Of a stretch of 64,000 nt of DNA, positions 41,280-53,239 are shown piece after piece. Every line of letters begins with the position of its first letter. Within the stretch, counting starts at the first letter, position 1. The DNA comes from Gautieria morchelliformis (taxonomy: Eukaryota > Basidiomycota > Agaricomycetes > Gomphales > Gomphaceae). Under the pieces are notes generated by a model. The model saw nothing but the letters and a program-made list of their open reading frames with translations, made no database searches and was not told the DNA's origin. The DNA lies in contig WHVA01000013.1 in assembly GCA_015179125.1 (NCBI GenBank), positions 124,001 through 188,000 of the forward strand, read 5' to 3'. Made by a program: the position numbers and the translations under genes.

Positions 41280-41885
41280 AACGTGACATTTGGTACTGGT
41301 GGTTTCAGAGTGCTCATCGCCTAGGTAGCGTATTAAGTGGGCAAGAGACCAATCAACATGTGTATTTATATTATGTGTCCACTCACATGACTCTTGAACA
41401 TCGACGACAACAGTATCTCGGCGACAACAGTATCAGTAGATGTGAGATACTCAGTACTATAGTGTCACAAGGGCAGGGAAAAGCTGGTGGGAAGATGTAC
41501 CATGTCTCAAAGTCCCAGCTTGCAAATGGCTAGTAAAGACGGCAGAAGAATGTGCCACAGATGTGTTCACAAGACTTCCATGCACAGGTCTGACCAAGGT
41601 CAGGACAAGGTGTTCAAGTGGTCGACCCGTTGGTTTTGCTTACATATTTGAAACTACGCCAGCCATACCTTGAGCGAACATATCTAACACGTATACTGTA
41701 AGGCTATTGGAAAGGTAACAACCACTACCTTTCAGCAAGTCGAAACTCGAACGGCGGTGTACTCGTGTACCTTAGTCGGCACAACAAAAAGAAATGTCTT
41801 GGACAACAACTGAGATTTTAATTAGTTTACAATGTGCAGCGTAAAATATACAAACATGTCAAGAAAAAGAAGCTTTTATAAGAGT
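41280..41885. other. No recognised gene
   Basis: Only short ORFs without motifs are present between copia-3 and the BTB pseudogene. Confidence 0.45.
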
Positions 41886-42780
41886 TCACATAGCCAACTT
41901 GACCATTGTCCCCTCAAGAGCCTTCACCTTAAGCAGCACTTCCGCCTTCATGTCATTCTCGAGCTTGAACAAACGTTGTGCCTTGATAGCCTCTATCCCT
42001 CGCAGTCGACACTCAGTTGTAACGCCAATGACTGGTGTTTTTTCAAGCTTGACCAGGATTTCCTGCAGTGAGCAGGGGAAATTGGGATGAAGGTAATTAC
42101 GTGCAAGACCATCCCACCATGCTGTCTCCCAGTTGCACTGGCAGGTAGCTAGTGCTTTATTACAGGCCATGTCATGGTGGCGTAATTTTAGCGGGCTGTA
42201 TGTGACAAGAAGTCAGTGGTGGCTAACCGCTGCCTGTGTCGTCACAATCAGCATCATAATCTGCTGTCCAAGTAGAGCTGAATCCTTGACGGTAAAGTTT
42301 TTTTGGGGGGGGTGTCCATTAATTCTTTGAACGCCGGCTCAATCCAGTTGTGGATTCTATAGCAGATCGCCAAGGACAGCTTATGGGAAGCCATCAAGCC
42401 CAAGGTGGCTAATGTTTTAATAGCGAAGTTCCGTGCGGCATCCCATTCCAGGAATGTGGCAAGCTCTAAAATGTTATCGAGTGCCGATACATTGGGAACT
42501 GGTGGTCACAGTGAAAGGGGGCCCGATATTTATTGGCCGCTCATCAGTAAATCCCTCCTGCTCTGATTCACTGACTGCACCTGGCATCGCAAACATATCC
42601 CTTAGGACGACTGAGTGAGGTTCAAGGAGAGACATGTGTAATTTATACAGTCTATCCTCAACCTATAAGAATGTGGTCAGCTGGATGGAACATATAATAT
42701 AGTAGATATGCATACCAGAAAAATCGTAGAGCCATCACGCCAGTAGAATGCTCCATGGTGAAGCGGAGCCTGGTCCATTG
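41886..42780 (-). pseudogene. BTB/POZ-domain gene, decayed
   Basis: Minus-strand exons resemble the large Agaricomycete BTB family: FYWRDGSTIFL, intron, VEDRLYKLHMSLLEPHSVVL, RDMFAMPGAVSESEQEG, ERPINI. After a probable deletion it continues in another frame with NILELATFLEWDAARNFAIK, MASHKLSLAICYRIHNWIEP, AFKELMDTPP, then WWDGLARNYLHPNFP and a terminal coiled segment ending KALEGTMVKLAM. Frame changes and stops show it is not functional. Such proteins are usually nuclear or cytosolic with poorly known roles. Confidence 0.6.
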
Positions 42781-42812
42781 ACAGAAAACAAAAAACGAAC
42801 AACTACCGTGAC

Positions 42813-44879
42813 ATGTTTTCCCCAAGGCGGAGTTCTAACCTAGACCCCAAACTCCTAGTCGACGTGATGTCCATTGAGCTACCAGGGTCATTCCCCACTC
42901 TCCATGGTCCAGGACCACCGAGCAACAACATCTATCAAGCTCACAAAGTAATATCTGACTCTTACAATAATTCTTTGCAGCTACTTCGTCAGGATGACCA
43001 GGATCCCCTACGCTTCCATTTTCACCTTGATCGCCTCCAGAACCGAATCATTCCATTATTCCGTGCACTGTCTGTCGAGAATGTCCCTGAAGACTGGCTT
43101 GAAAGTGGTGCACATGCTCTAGGGAAGTTATTAGTAGCACTGTGGGTGGCGATCAAAGGTGCAGAAGATTGGTAAGTCATCTTGTGAAATGAATACCATT
43201 GTTCTCTAAGGTTGTTGTTGCTAGGGATACCTTGCATAGGTTCAAGCCAAATTTGATAACTACAGCTCGTAATGGGTGGGTTGGTTGACCAACAAAAGAA
43301 ATCAATGGCAACTGGCTTCGACAAGCTGCCTCGGCCACCCATAATCTTAGCCAAAAACAAATAGCTTCAATCTTAGGAATACATCGAAACTCACTCCTTC
43401 CCAAGCTTCGAAAAATGGGTCTACATAAACAATTCTCCGAGATCAGCGATGACGACTTGGATCGCATCCTCAAGTTATACAAGTGCCTTCCCCCCAATTC
43501 AGGTCTCTGGTATGCGACGGGCTTTCTATGACGTCACAGCTTCAAGGTTCAGCAAGACCATGTATGTGATACATTAAAACGTATTGACACTTTAGGTCGT
43601 GCAGTCAGAAATCAGGATGTGATATTGCATTGTAAATACACATCTCGTCATTCTGGTGCTGTTGTGCACATCGATGGCCACCACAAGTTAATTCTATGGG
43701 GATTCATTCATGGGATGATTGACGGTCATGATCACATCATAAGTACTCATATTCTATACAAATCATGCTCTAATGACATGTATACAGGTGACTGGTCTTC
43801 AAGTGAGTACAAACAACCGTGCTGCAATGGTTCTTGAACTTTTCTTAGAGAGCATCCGCAAGTTTGGTTGTCCCTCACGAGTTTGTGGTGATCTAGGTGG
43901 TGAAAACATCGATGTTGCAGTTTGGATGATCATGCATAGGGGTGCAAGGCGTGGCTCATTTTTGTGGGGGTCATAAGTGCATTCTATGTTCTTTGTTTTA
44001 TCCTTGTCTAATATATCCTTTAGCTCGATGCATAATAGTCGTATCGAGCGCCTGTGGGTTGAGGCTGGGAAACAGTTTGTTCGCCAGTGGCAAGGGTTCT
44101 TCTTGCATTTAGAACGATTGCATCAACTCGACCGTGATAACCCCCACCACCTATGGCTCCTACAACATCTTTATTTGGATCTCATCAATGCTGATTGCAA
44201 TGCGTTTGCGCAAGATTGGAACCTGCATCCACTATCAAGTCAAAGCAATCAAACCCCACTGGTTTGTCCCATTGTACAGGCACAACAACTGCTGAAGATA
44301 TGACAGGATCTGCGATTCCTTAATGAATCGCTGCATGGAATGGCCATAGATGTGTTCAAAGATGTCCATCCTGATCTTTTGCAATGTTACCACAGTGTAC
44401 TTGGCGACCCAATTCACTGGGGATCCCAGCAAACAGGTGCTGGATATCTGTCAGGAGAAGAAGAATCGGGCTCAGATGTCACTACTGTATCTGATGGAGC
44501 CGATCCTGGGTCTGACATGGAGGAGTCAGAACAGACCACATTAGAGCAAGCTATCTCCTCCCACATCTCTGCTAACGTTAAGCATGAAGCCATTAAGTGC
44601 CCCCGACATCTCTGTCCATTTGATGATCTGACATACATCCCACTATTTGATGCCGCACTACGTCATATTCAAGCAAGCAGCCTTATCCCTGCTGGGTATG
44701 GCCTCGATATGTTGGAATGGGATGGAGGGGAATACCCAGCTTCAGAGCTGATCAGGTTCGGGCGGAAGAAGGAGATAATTGTGGATTTACCCTTGGCGAT
44801 TTGGATGCCTTGGGCACTTGCTTGGGTTCAAGGTCTGTATGCCATGAACACATTTAGAGAACATATTTCCAACGAGTAG
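42813..44879 (+). pseudogene. Integrase-fold (rve-like DDE) protein gene, decayed
   Basis: The N-terminal helical region (42813-43175) is followed by an HTH-like segment (NLSQKQIASILGIHRNSLLP) and an integrase core: VVHIDGHHKLILWGFIHGMIDG (first Asp), STNNRAAMVLELFLESI, RVCGDLGGENIDVAVWM (second Asp), and HNSRIERLWVEAGKQFV (Glu). Two introns are readable (ending at about 43788 and 44021). The end (44340-44879) is FKDVHPDLLQCYHSVLGDP plus an acidic tail. This family is common in Agaricomycete genomes and looks derived from a mobile element. Stops at about 43275 and 43530 and a frame change at about 44302 suggest decay. Confidence 0.6.
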
Positions 44880-45084
44880 ATATATTAGCTCTCCAAGCCT
44901 TTGTTCACTGTGGGTAGTCAAACCAATATTTACAATAGCATCCAGATGATCAACAGCACACCATAACACGTCGCGCAGGTAGATCATGTGACTTTTAATT
45001 CTCTCCTGACATATATATTTCTCGAGCCATGCATTCTTCTTCCAGCTGATTCCACCACTCCCCCTCTCTTTTGTTTTCATCATC

Positions 45085-45810
45085 ATGGTCAAAGCTTCAA
45101 AACATACCAGCAAGGCAAAATCTAACCCCAAGAAGACCTCGAGTCCCCGTCCTTCATATAAAGAATGCCACAAGCTCTACATGCAACAGCTGGAGGATGC
45201 AAAGGGTAACTCGCACAAAAAGAAGGCCACTGGAAAGAAGGTCATCGCCCATGATTCCGAAAGTTCTGAAGTTGGCAGCGATGCGGAGGATTTCTAAATG
45301 TCTGTCGGTATATGAGCCCTTTAACGTGGTGACAAGATATTTCACAATATTATGTGTTTCAAACAGTGAACCCAAGCAGCAGACGAAAAAAACATCCAAA
45401 AAGTCCTGCAAATACCATGAGCTATTATTATACTCTACCAAGCGCTTGAGACTGACGTGTACATACACCCAGATCTGAATCTGATTCTGATTCTTCTGAC
45501 AGGGACAGTCGCTCCCACCAATACAAGTGTAAGCACAAGAAGATATGAGCCCTGATCCCTAAGCCGTTTGGGGCTGCTGGAAATAAAAGGACAGGTGAAC
45601 ACGGGAGTAAAGGGTATAACCTCAAGGAACATATGGGCTTGGAGAGCGACGACACAAAATACTTGGACATCAGCGTACGTACGCACACTATGAATGGAAT
45701 TGAGGTGATAATGGCTTTGATGGGCCATGAGTTTTCATATTGCTTCAACTCCAGGAATCGTTTCTCAACCTATGATACTGCATTAGAAAGCCCCAATAAC
45801 ATCATGTAGA
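45085..45810 (+). pseudogene. Unrecognised gene, charged Ser-rich protein
   Basis: ATG 45085 opens a short Lys/Ser-rich reading (KKTSSPRPSYKECHKLYMQQ, then DSESSEVGSDAEDF). After a gap with possible introns it continues at about 45462 with SESDSDSSDRDSRSHQYKCK, a stop, IPKPFGAAGNKR, and YNLKEHMGLESDDTKYLDIS, to EVIMALMGHEFSYCFNSRN. The motif GYNL-x-E-x-MGL appears to recur in lineage-specific Agaricomycete proteins. No function is known to me. At least one stop is present, so it may be decayed. Confidence 0.35.
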
Positions 45811-46019
45811 TGAATTAATTACTGAGCACAAGATTGATGCGACTTTCTGGGGGTCTTGTTTACGCTTTCTGCCCTCAAGACGATGATGAGCAACCTCATT
45901 GCGGACTGCAGCCTATAGGAGGTCAAAACGATCAGTAATGAACAATCTGAGGCAAATGTACCTGTACACAGCTCCTGATAGAGTACCTGGTTGAGCCTAA
46001 ACAGAGGATGAGATGACTT

Positions 46020-46549
46020 CTTTGCAACAAGAGTGACTACCACAGGAACAAGGAGGTGCAACGACACAAGAAGGCCGCTCGTGCCCGTGTGCAGCATCAG
46101 GAACAACGGGAATGACAAGAACGACAGGAACAGCACGAAGAGGTATATATTAGTTATTATATTAGTTATTATAATAATTAATTGCTAACATATATTGTGT
46201 TTGGCATGTCCATGTGAGCCTCAAAGCAAATGTAGAAGAACGTGCCACTGTGCTGCAAGAGGATCAGGCACAAGAGTCAGCTGTGGACGGTAATGATGCA
46301 GGTGATGCTGAGGATGAGCAAGGTGATGTGGAAGATCAAGGGGAACAGGACCACAAAGTGCTGGACATTTATTTGTGCCGTGCTGATGATCTCACGCTAA
46401 ATTTCAATGTGCAGCAAAATCCTTCCGAAGACATGAGTCAGACGCTGAGTGATTCTGACTCATATGCACCGGAGTCCGATGCTGCCACTTGGTCAAAAGG
46501 GAACAAGCCCAATGCCAAGAAGGAGGGATTGAAACCCATCAACAATTAG
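46020..46549 (+). CDS. Unrecognised acidic protein fragment
   Basis: The reading begins with a basic coiled stretch (KAARARVQHQEQRE) and continues, from about 46214, into an acidic segment (DGNDAGDAEDEQGDVEDQGE), then SDSDSYAPESDAATWSKGNK, ending at 46549. No domain is visible. It may be a 3' exon of the preceding gene. Confidence 0.25.
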
Positions 46550-47108
46550 GTATGCATGTCCCCTTTATATCGCTTCTAAGTCATACGATCCCTCTTTGCC
46601 TGCTGCTGATAGATCACTCTTGGTACGGGTCTCAATCGCCGCTCGCTGTGTTCATCCTTGCCTCATTGCCTAGATATGTGTCTGATGCTTTGTACTGTTA
46701 ATTGGCTTCCATTGCTCAAAAATAATTTTTTGTGCATTCACTGAGTGCACCATGAGCGATCTTGAAAAATTATAAGTGTGCGAACAACGGGAATCCAGGC
46801 CTTTGAGCACTGAAATTCTCCTGATAACTATGTTGAGGATGTAGTTCCTATGGCACGGAAACTAAGTGACAAAGCCACTGAAAATTCTACTCATCCAACC
46901 ACTTAAAATAATTTCATTGGTTTGTTTCAATGGGGGCTGTTTCATTACTAAAGGTTTTCAGTTCACTTCGCTATCCACAGTGATCCAGAGATTACCAAGT
47001 TTGCCGAGACTCACCCAAGCCGAATGTGATAATACAAAAGTATAGCGTAAATGAAAATTTGTTTAGTACCGCTTTTTCCTCACACCACATATATCCTCCC
47101 CCTCTCAT

Positions 47109-48573
47109 ATGGCTCCTGTGTTGTCGAAATGTTCTCACGTGCAGGTCACTGACGAATCTGAAATCAGGTGCCGCTGCCCAATGTTTTTCCCCAAAATAGC
47201 ATTGGCGACCGGCAAAGATGACACGGACAACCTATGTGACGAATGTGCCCATAGCATCTCGTGGCACATCAACATAGTGCCTCCTGCATCGCCAACACCT
47301 AGTGGATTAACCTCTGCTAAAATGGATGCAATACTGTCAACTTACCTCAAGGGTGCTCAGTCTTCAGGGACCGGCAGTGTGAGCAGAAGTACCAGTGCCA
47401 GTACTGCGAGTGGGAGCTCCACCATCGACAGGAGTTTTCAGGTAAAAAATATGGAGACTGATGCTAGAAAAGAAGCCGTGTCTGGTTTGAAGAAAACCAT
47501 TCTGCAGTCAGACTGAAGTCGCCGTCCAAAGGTAGGCTCACTCACAAATCCATGATGTCCCTCAAAATGATATGATCCACACTAGGGCAGGACAGTAGTG
47601 ACACAGAATAAAGGGAAACGGAAGAAGTCAGTTGCTGATACGGATGACAACAAGTTTACCAGTGTCCGGATTATCGCCATTCTCCCACATGGACTTGATG
47701 TGAGTTTGACTACTCACACACCTCATCATCCTCACTATCTTTCCAGGATGATGGTAGCCTGAAACATGCGGCTGAGCTGACGCCACAGCAGATTGATGAG
47801 CTCCTCAATCTCAGATTCACTACAATTGGAAGCCGCAGCCAGCACAAATTTGGCAACAACTGGGACACCGATCAGATCGACGAATGGTTGCACGAGACAC
47901 TACCTGTTCCATTTGAGCGACTGGACCTCATTGCCAACCTACCTGATCACAAGTACCAGTGGTGACTACTCAAGGCTCGCCAGTGGCACCTTGAGCTCCA
48001 CTGTGAGATGCCCGAGGGGTATGACATGAATAGCGCAAAAGGCTGTAAAAGCAAGGCTGGCAGGATACTAAGCTATGCTTCGTTACATCTAATAATATCA
48101 TTTGAGCAGTTCATTAAGCAGATTACTAATTAATTTATCTAGTAACATGCATTCCCATTACCAACATTGTTGAGGCCATGGAAGACATTGCCATGCAGGC
48201 TAAAAAAGGGAAGGGAAAGGCAGTACGCAAGCGGAAGGCAGGTAAGCACTTGTGCACTATCTAACTTGATTATCTGAGGTAACCATCCATCCCCAAGTCG
48301 ACAGCGATGATGATATCGACTACAATACTCAATCGGAAAAGCGTAAAATCACTGGAAAGAAAAGTAAGCCGTATCCATACTGGTTAATTCAATCAACTTT
48401 ACAAATTACAGGCTTGGCCAATTCTGGTGACGACTATGTGATAGCCGGTCCATCTGGCCAGAGTATGAAGAGAAAGGCTTAAGGTGGTGATGATGACGTA
48501 GTGTCAATCAATACAGTGGATCGTGAGGCATCATTTGACGAATTTGAGGCCACGTTTAAGCCCCAGGCCAAAC
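47109..48573 (+). pseudogene. Unrecognised spliced gene, cut by GypB-1
   Basis: ATG 47109 opens a 135-residue reading with a Cys-rich, possibly metal-binding start (SKCSHVQVTDESEIRCRCPM, DNLCDECAHSISWH) and a Ser-rich linker. Later exons read GKRKKSVADTDDNKFTSVRI, DGSLKHAAELTPQQIDELLN, NNWDTDQIDEWLHETLPVPF (with one stop near 47964), AMEDIAMQAKKGKGKAVRKRKA and VSINTVDREASFDEFEATF. The last exon is interrupted at 48573 by the GypB-1 LTR, so the natural end is missing. It looks like a lineage-specific Agaricomycete family; function unknown. Confidence 0.4.
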
Positions 48574-49004
48574 TGTCAGGGGAACACCAATCACACACTG
48601 CTTTATTGCATGCATTATGACTGTGAGCATTATCGCATGCTTTATCACAGCATGTTATTGGTGGCCCCTGAGCTTCTCCTAGCCTTCGGCATCCTTCTGT
48701 CTTGTGTTCCATTTATTTCCTTTCCTGTTCTGGCCCCTTCCAACATCATTCCTTCCTTATCTGTCCAGCCCTGTTATCGCTGGCATGATTGCTTATGTAA
48801 CTTGAGCATTCAGTGATTGGGCTAGCATGCCTGGGTTTACTTATAGTCATGGTTAGGTGGCGAAGGAGTTCCTCGGAGTTTTCTCTTTGGATCCCCCTTT
48901 GCCAGGTATGTCTGTGTCCTGTATATAGTTCTCTATCTTACTTTGGATCCCCCTTCACCAGTTCGGTGCTTGAGTGTAGAGTGTCTGCCTAGGTTTCCCT
49001 TACT
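48574..49004 (+). repeat. GypB-1 5' LTR
   Basis: This is 431 bp, TGTCAGGGGAACACC to GTTTCCCTTACT (the last base mutated from CA). It contains CTTATAG (TATA-like) and, about 35 nt later, GGAGTTTTCT at 48875-48884. Confidence 0.85.
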
Positions 49005-49006
49005 GT

Positions 49007-49016
49007 AGAAAACTCT
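49007..49016 (+). other. GypB-1 self-priming PBS
   Basis: AGAAAACTCT lies two bases after the LTR end and pairs with GAGTTTTCT inside the LTR (9 of 10). Relative to GypA (AGAAAAGTCT with AGACTTTTCT) the paired position changes from G-C to C-G. Confidence 0.65.
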
Positions 49017-49122
49017 CTCTAGAGCACCGGTTGCAAAATTGCCCGACTTCGAATCGACCACCCTTTGAAAGCAGCGATTTTAGCAATCCTTTCTCATACC
49101 CTGACACCCTCTAACACTTACC

Positions 49123-50172
49123 ATGGATGACTTGCCATCTGCTCCTGAAGTTTTCGACTGCTTGGCGTTGATAGAGCAAGAGTTGATGAGAGAGAGGCAG
49201 GAAAAACAAGATCTGGAGACGAGATTGAACACCCTGCAGGCTATGACCACTGGGCTGATGGCTGGACTCCCTAGTCACATTCACGCCTCCTCAAAGCGAA
49301 CAGCTGAGCCAGCAAAGCCCTCTGAATATGATGGGGATCGTGCGAATGGTCGCAACTTCATCCATTCGTGCAGCCTCTACCTGGGTGTGTGTGCGAGTGA
49401 CTTCCCAGACGAGCAGTTGCAGATCCTTTGGGCGATGTCCTTCATGAAAACAGTGAGGGCTGCAACTTTTGCCACTCAAGCATTCACTCATGAAGGAAAG
49501 CATGGCATGCCGCTCTATGCAACCTGGAAGGAGTTTGTTGAAGCATTTCGCCAGCAGTTCTACCCCCTACATGAGGCCACCAATGTGATGAACTAACTGG
49601 AATCGCGCCAGTACCACCAGGGCAAGCGTTCAGTTGACGAATACATTGATGGGTTCGAAGAGCTGGTTGAGAAGGCTGAATACACAGATGGGCAATCAAT
49701 TGTGATGAAGTTCCATCGAGGTCTCAAACCTGTGATCCAGAGTTGCATTGAATTGATGTTAGATGGCAGGCCAAAGGATGATGACCCTTCTGCATGGTAT
49801 GGAGCGGCGAGAACGGTTGCACTCATGCCTGCGGCCAACAAAGTGTTCCAGGGACCTAGGGTGACAAACAGTGCCACTCCCCCACCGCCAGTTTTTCGCA
49901 AGGCAGGTGAATCACACACCAGGTTCACCAGTCAACTCTCTTCGAGGCCAGCGATAATGCCAGTGCCCACACCCCTTCCGACTGCCTCTGGGCCTGCTCC
50001 AATGGATGTGGATGCTGCAAAAAAGCGATTCCCACAGCCACTCACCTGTCAGTGCTGCGGGAAGGTCAGACACTTCACACGAGAATGCCCCCAGTCCTAT
50101 GATGTCCACTACATGACAGCTGATAAGCGTGAGGAGCTACTGGAGCACTGGATGGTTGCTGCAGATGTATGA
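49123..50172 (+). pseudogene. gag: GypB-1 gag
   Basis: ATG 49123 (MDDLPSAPEVFDCLALIEQE). Capsid-like region (KPSEYDGDRANGRNFIHSCS, then ILWAMSFMKTVRAATFATQA), an in-frame TAA at 49594-49596 where GypB-2 has CAA, then EYIDGFEELVEKAEYTDG, and a zinc knuckle CQCCGKVRHFTREC. A stop at 50170-50172 precedes a short acidic tail ending ASRSE. It is an inactive gag. Confidence 0.87.
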
Positions 50173-50390
50173 GATGTTGCTGAGGGAGAGGTCGAGAAGG
50201 ATGATGCGGAGGATTTTGCGTCGCGCAGTGAGTGAGAGATGTGCCCTCGCTGCCCCTGTCCAATCGCTTTGCTGCCCTGTCAATAGCCCCAGATACTGAA
50301 GATGCAATTCATGTGTCGGGAACTAGGTCACACGCAGCAGGCGATAAAGACACATCAACCGACAACATTCTAAAAATTCCGTCACCATGA

Positions 50391-51717
50391 TTGAAGCGCT
50401 GGGAGCGAGCCCTTCCCAAGCACTTCGTGGTTGCATCTGTTCCCTCTCCAAATTTGCTGAACCTCAATGTAGAGATCCAGACAACAGACACAGCTGAGGT
50501 CAAAAGAGTGACTGTGCTCCTTGACAGTGGTGCAACTGGGTTGTTCATTGACAGCGAATTTGTCACCACTGAGAAGTTAACCATGCGATTGCTGACGCTC
50601 CCTGCCCCTGTGTACAATGTTGATGGCACCCCCAATGAGGGTGGAGCAATTTGTGAAAGAATGGATAGAGTAAACACAAGGTGTGTATGCTCTTCAGTGA
50701 TAACTATGCAAGTTTATGCGTCGCAAGGTACCAAGTTACTTCAAGAATGTGAGTTCCAATTGACTAAAGAATGTGTGTGTACATGCTGAACTATTTAACT
50801 AGCTACGAGGTCTGCTGCGGCGCGAAGAGTGGAGGGGGGAACGCATGGGTCGACTGATGTGTGTGGATTCGGGAATACGGTGGTGTGGAGACAGCGGTAG
50901 CTAGGGGATCAATGTAACGAATGGGAGGGGATGTATGTAGTCATGTGCATCAGAAGAATGGTTTGTGGATCATCGAAGGGAACATTATGGAAGATATGTA
51001 GATCACCGGCTCCATGACTAGCTCCTCCATGGATCAACGTCTCTCAGGCTCGGGCTGTGACTCGGGTCGAGTGGGTCCGCAGGCATTGGGTCAGGGTAGG
51101 ATCAGTAGAGTAGTGGAAATGGTATGATGTATCGTGCGGACGTGTGTGGGCTCAGGTAGACGTGGGTGGTGCAAGTGGAAGTGTGTATGAGACGCGGGAC
51201 AGTGTATATGCGGCGGTTTGACGGATTGTGATGGCAGTGATAGCTTACGGATATTTTTATGACACAATTTGCAATGTTGTTGATGTCATCCTGCGATTCC
51301 GTGACCACTCTGAATGTGCTGTATTTGCTGTTACAAACCTTGGGAAGCACAAGATGATCCTCGGCTATCCATGGCTCTGGGAGCACAACCCAGAGGTTAA
51401 CTGGTGAACGCAGGAGGTGACACTGAGTCGATGCCCTGCACAGTGTCACACCTGCAGAGCGACATTGCAGGAAGAGCGGAGGGAGGAAGCAAGGATATGT
51501 GCATGCCGCATGGGCCCCTGCCTCAGATGGTAGAAGAGGAAGAGGGACACACAGAAGGAGATGAGACAGGTGATGTTGAGCCCCTTCTGGAGCCAGGCGA
51601 CCACCTGTTTGCAACTGTGTCCACGCCCAATGTCCCTGTACCCATTATCGCAACCACCACAATGTCAAGATTGGTTTTGAGGCATTAATATCGTGTATTA
51701 GTGAACACAGCGAATGC
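50391..51717 (+). pseudogene. pol: GypB-1 pol N-terminus (protease), interrupted
   Basis: It reads KRWERALPKHFVVASVPSPN, VEIQTTDTAEVKR, and protease VLLDSGATGLFIDSEFV, to NVDGTPNEGGAICE. Positions 50652-51264 are a foreign solo LTR. Protein resumes with NVVDVILRFRDHSECAVFAV and ILGYPWLWEHNPEVNW, then a decayed Cys-rich region. The match ends at about 51717. The RT and downstream parts are absent. Confidence 0.85.
50652..51264. mobile_element. Solo LTR E in GypB-1 pol
   Basis: This is 613 bp beginning TGTGAAAGAATGG and ending TTTTTATGACA, flanked by CAATT on both sides (50647-50651 and 51265-51269). Removing it restores the pol sequence found in GypB-2. TG...CA ends, size and 5-bp TSD fit a solo LTR. 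No second copy of this LTR family is present in the window. Confidence 0.75.
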
Positions 51718-53239
51718 CCGAATGACTTGTGCGAATAAGTATGCCGTTCGGCAAATAGGTGAACCAATAAATGTTCACAAGATAAGAGGGCTGCCTGAGC
51801 AGAGCTCACCCTATCTACAGTCGTAGCGAAATAGCCCATGGCACTTGACGATGTAATATGCAAGGTGTCACAGAAGGGTTGTCTAAGTAGCAACAATCCC
51901 TTCGCCGGCGAAGGTCCTTCGGAGCCCTTCGCCGTCAGCACAGAAAATAGTTTGAAGGCTAAGGTAACGAAGATGAAGTATGAGAATTCACTGGTGATGC
52001 CTAAGTCTTCTTCTGGTTGAAGATAGAAATCCCCAGGAGAAGGCTCAAAACAATGATCACAGTGAGTTCAAGTTTGCACAAGATGAACGATATATGATAA
52101 TTGAACTGGAGAATATACATGCGAATGTAAACTACTTATATCAAATGCTCGTAAGGCATCAGTGAATAGGAAAGAGGCTGTCGTGAGTCAGGGTTGGATA
52201 GGGGTGCGCAGTCATGATACTAAGTAGATGGAATAAACATACAATAGAGTGAGGGAAGAGTGCGAACATGAAATGACGGAGAGTAAAGGTGGTGAAGGCA
52301 CTTATGTCCAAAACCATGTCTTGGGACCCACATACATGCTACCCTGCACGGACTCTTCGTCTACTGGGTTGATCCTGCACGACCTATGGAAGGGACGTCC
52401 TGCCAACACACTTTGGCCATACGAACACCCAAAGGGGTTGGATTAAGAAGATGATGGGGTTAGTGATGAACCATCATGCCGGGTAAATGGTATCGATCGT
52501 ATTTGATGGTGTGCCTGCTGGCGAAATGCGCGAGTAGCGAATAGCTGTTCGGAGAAATGCGAGGAAGGGCGAACGGAGATGACATAGGGGAGAAGTGGTT
52601 GAAGTGGAGGGCAAACACGGGGGAGGAGTGGCGAAAGGGGAAATGGGGATAACAAGATCCAGGAAATACACAAGCCATGACAGTCCGATCATAGGAACAC
52701 CATCGAAAGAGGGTTGAGCAGAGGAGGTGATAGGCCCAGCGATGACTGCCAAGTCAGTCCAAGGACGTCGATTGTACTTCGACAGCGTGGCTATGGTAAA
52801 TGGCGCGAACAGCGAGGATCAGTTGCTGAACACGGCAAGGGCGATCAGAACAAACACGAAGGTGGAGTGAGAAATGGGACAGCATCTGAGTATGGGAAAT
52901 AAACGCGTCATGACACACAACCACTTCACAGCAGCTAGCTGAGAAGGCCCTTCGCAGTGTACCAAATAACATTAGCTGGTGCAGCAGCAGCTACGGGCCG
53001 CGACAAACTTTGCACAGAACGGAGTCGTGCTGACGCCTTTGATGCCTAACAGGTATGGACGATTGTATTTACAGTGATCGCACTGATTAACATCATGGGG
53101 TGGTGTATTCAATACACAACACAGCCTACTTTATACAACAGACCTGAAAAAAGGAAATGTCCTGCAAAGTCCAGGGATGATCATGCGCTGTCTGCACAAG
53201 ACATTTCTGGCTCGTGCCCCTCGAGGGAGTTTGCGGGCC
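51718..53239. other. Unassigned sequence between inverted GypB copies
   Basis: No domain, LTR border or TSD could be read. Only short ORFs occur. Repeated CTTCGCC/GGCGAAG-type motifs occur around 51900-51940. It separates the two GypB arms. Confidence 0.4.

Larger units (their letters stand above)
48574..51717 (+). mobile_element. GypB-1: truncated gypsy element
   Basis: 5' LTR 48574-49004, self-priming PBS, gag (with stops) and the start of pol. The pol segment is interrupted by a solo LTR (50652-51264) and the element ends at about 51717, where unrelated sequence begins. The left flank is CAAAC. It faces GypB-2 in inverted orientation. Confidence 0.88.

Noticed and set aside
50652-51264. 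Insertion in GypB-1 with a 7-bp TSD (CAATTTG)
   Set aside because: A 5-bp TSD CAATT with TG...CA ends explains the same sequence and fits LTR elements better.
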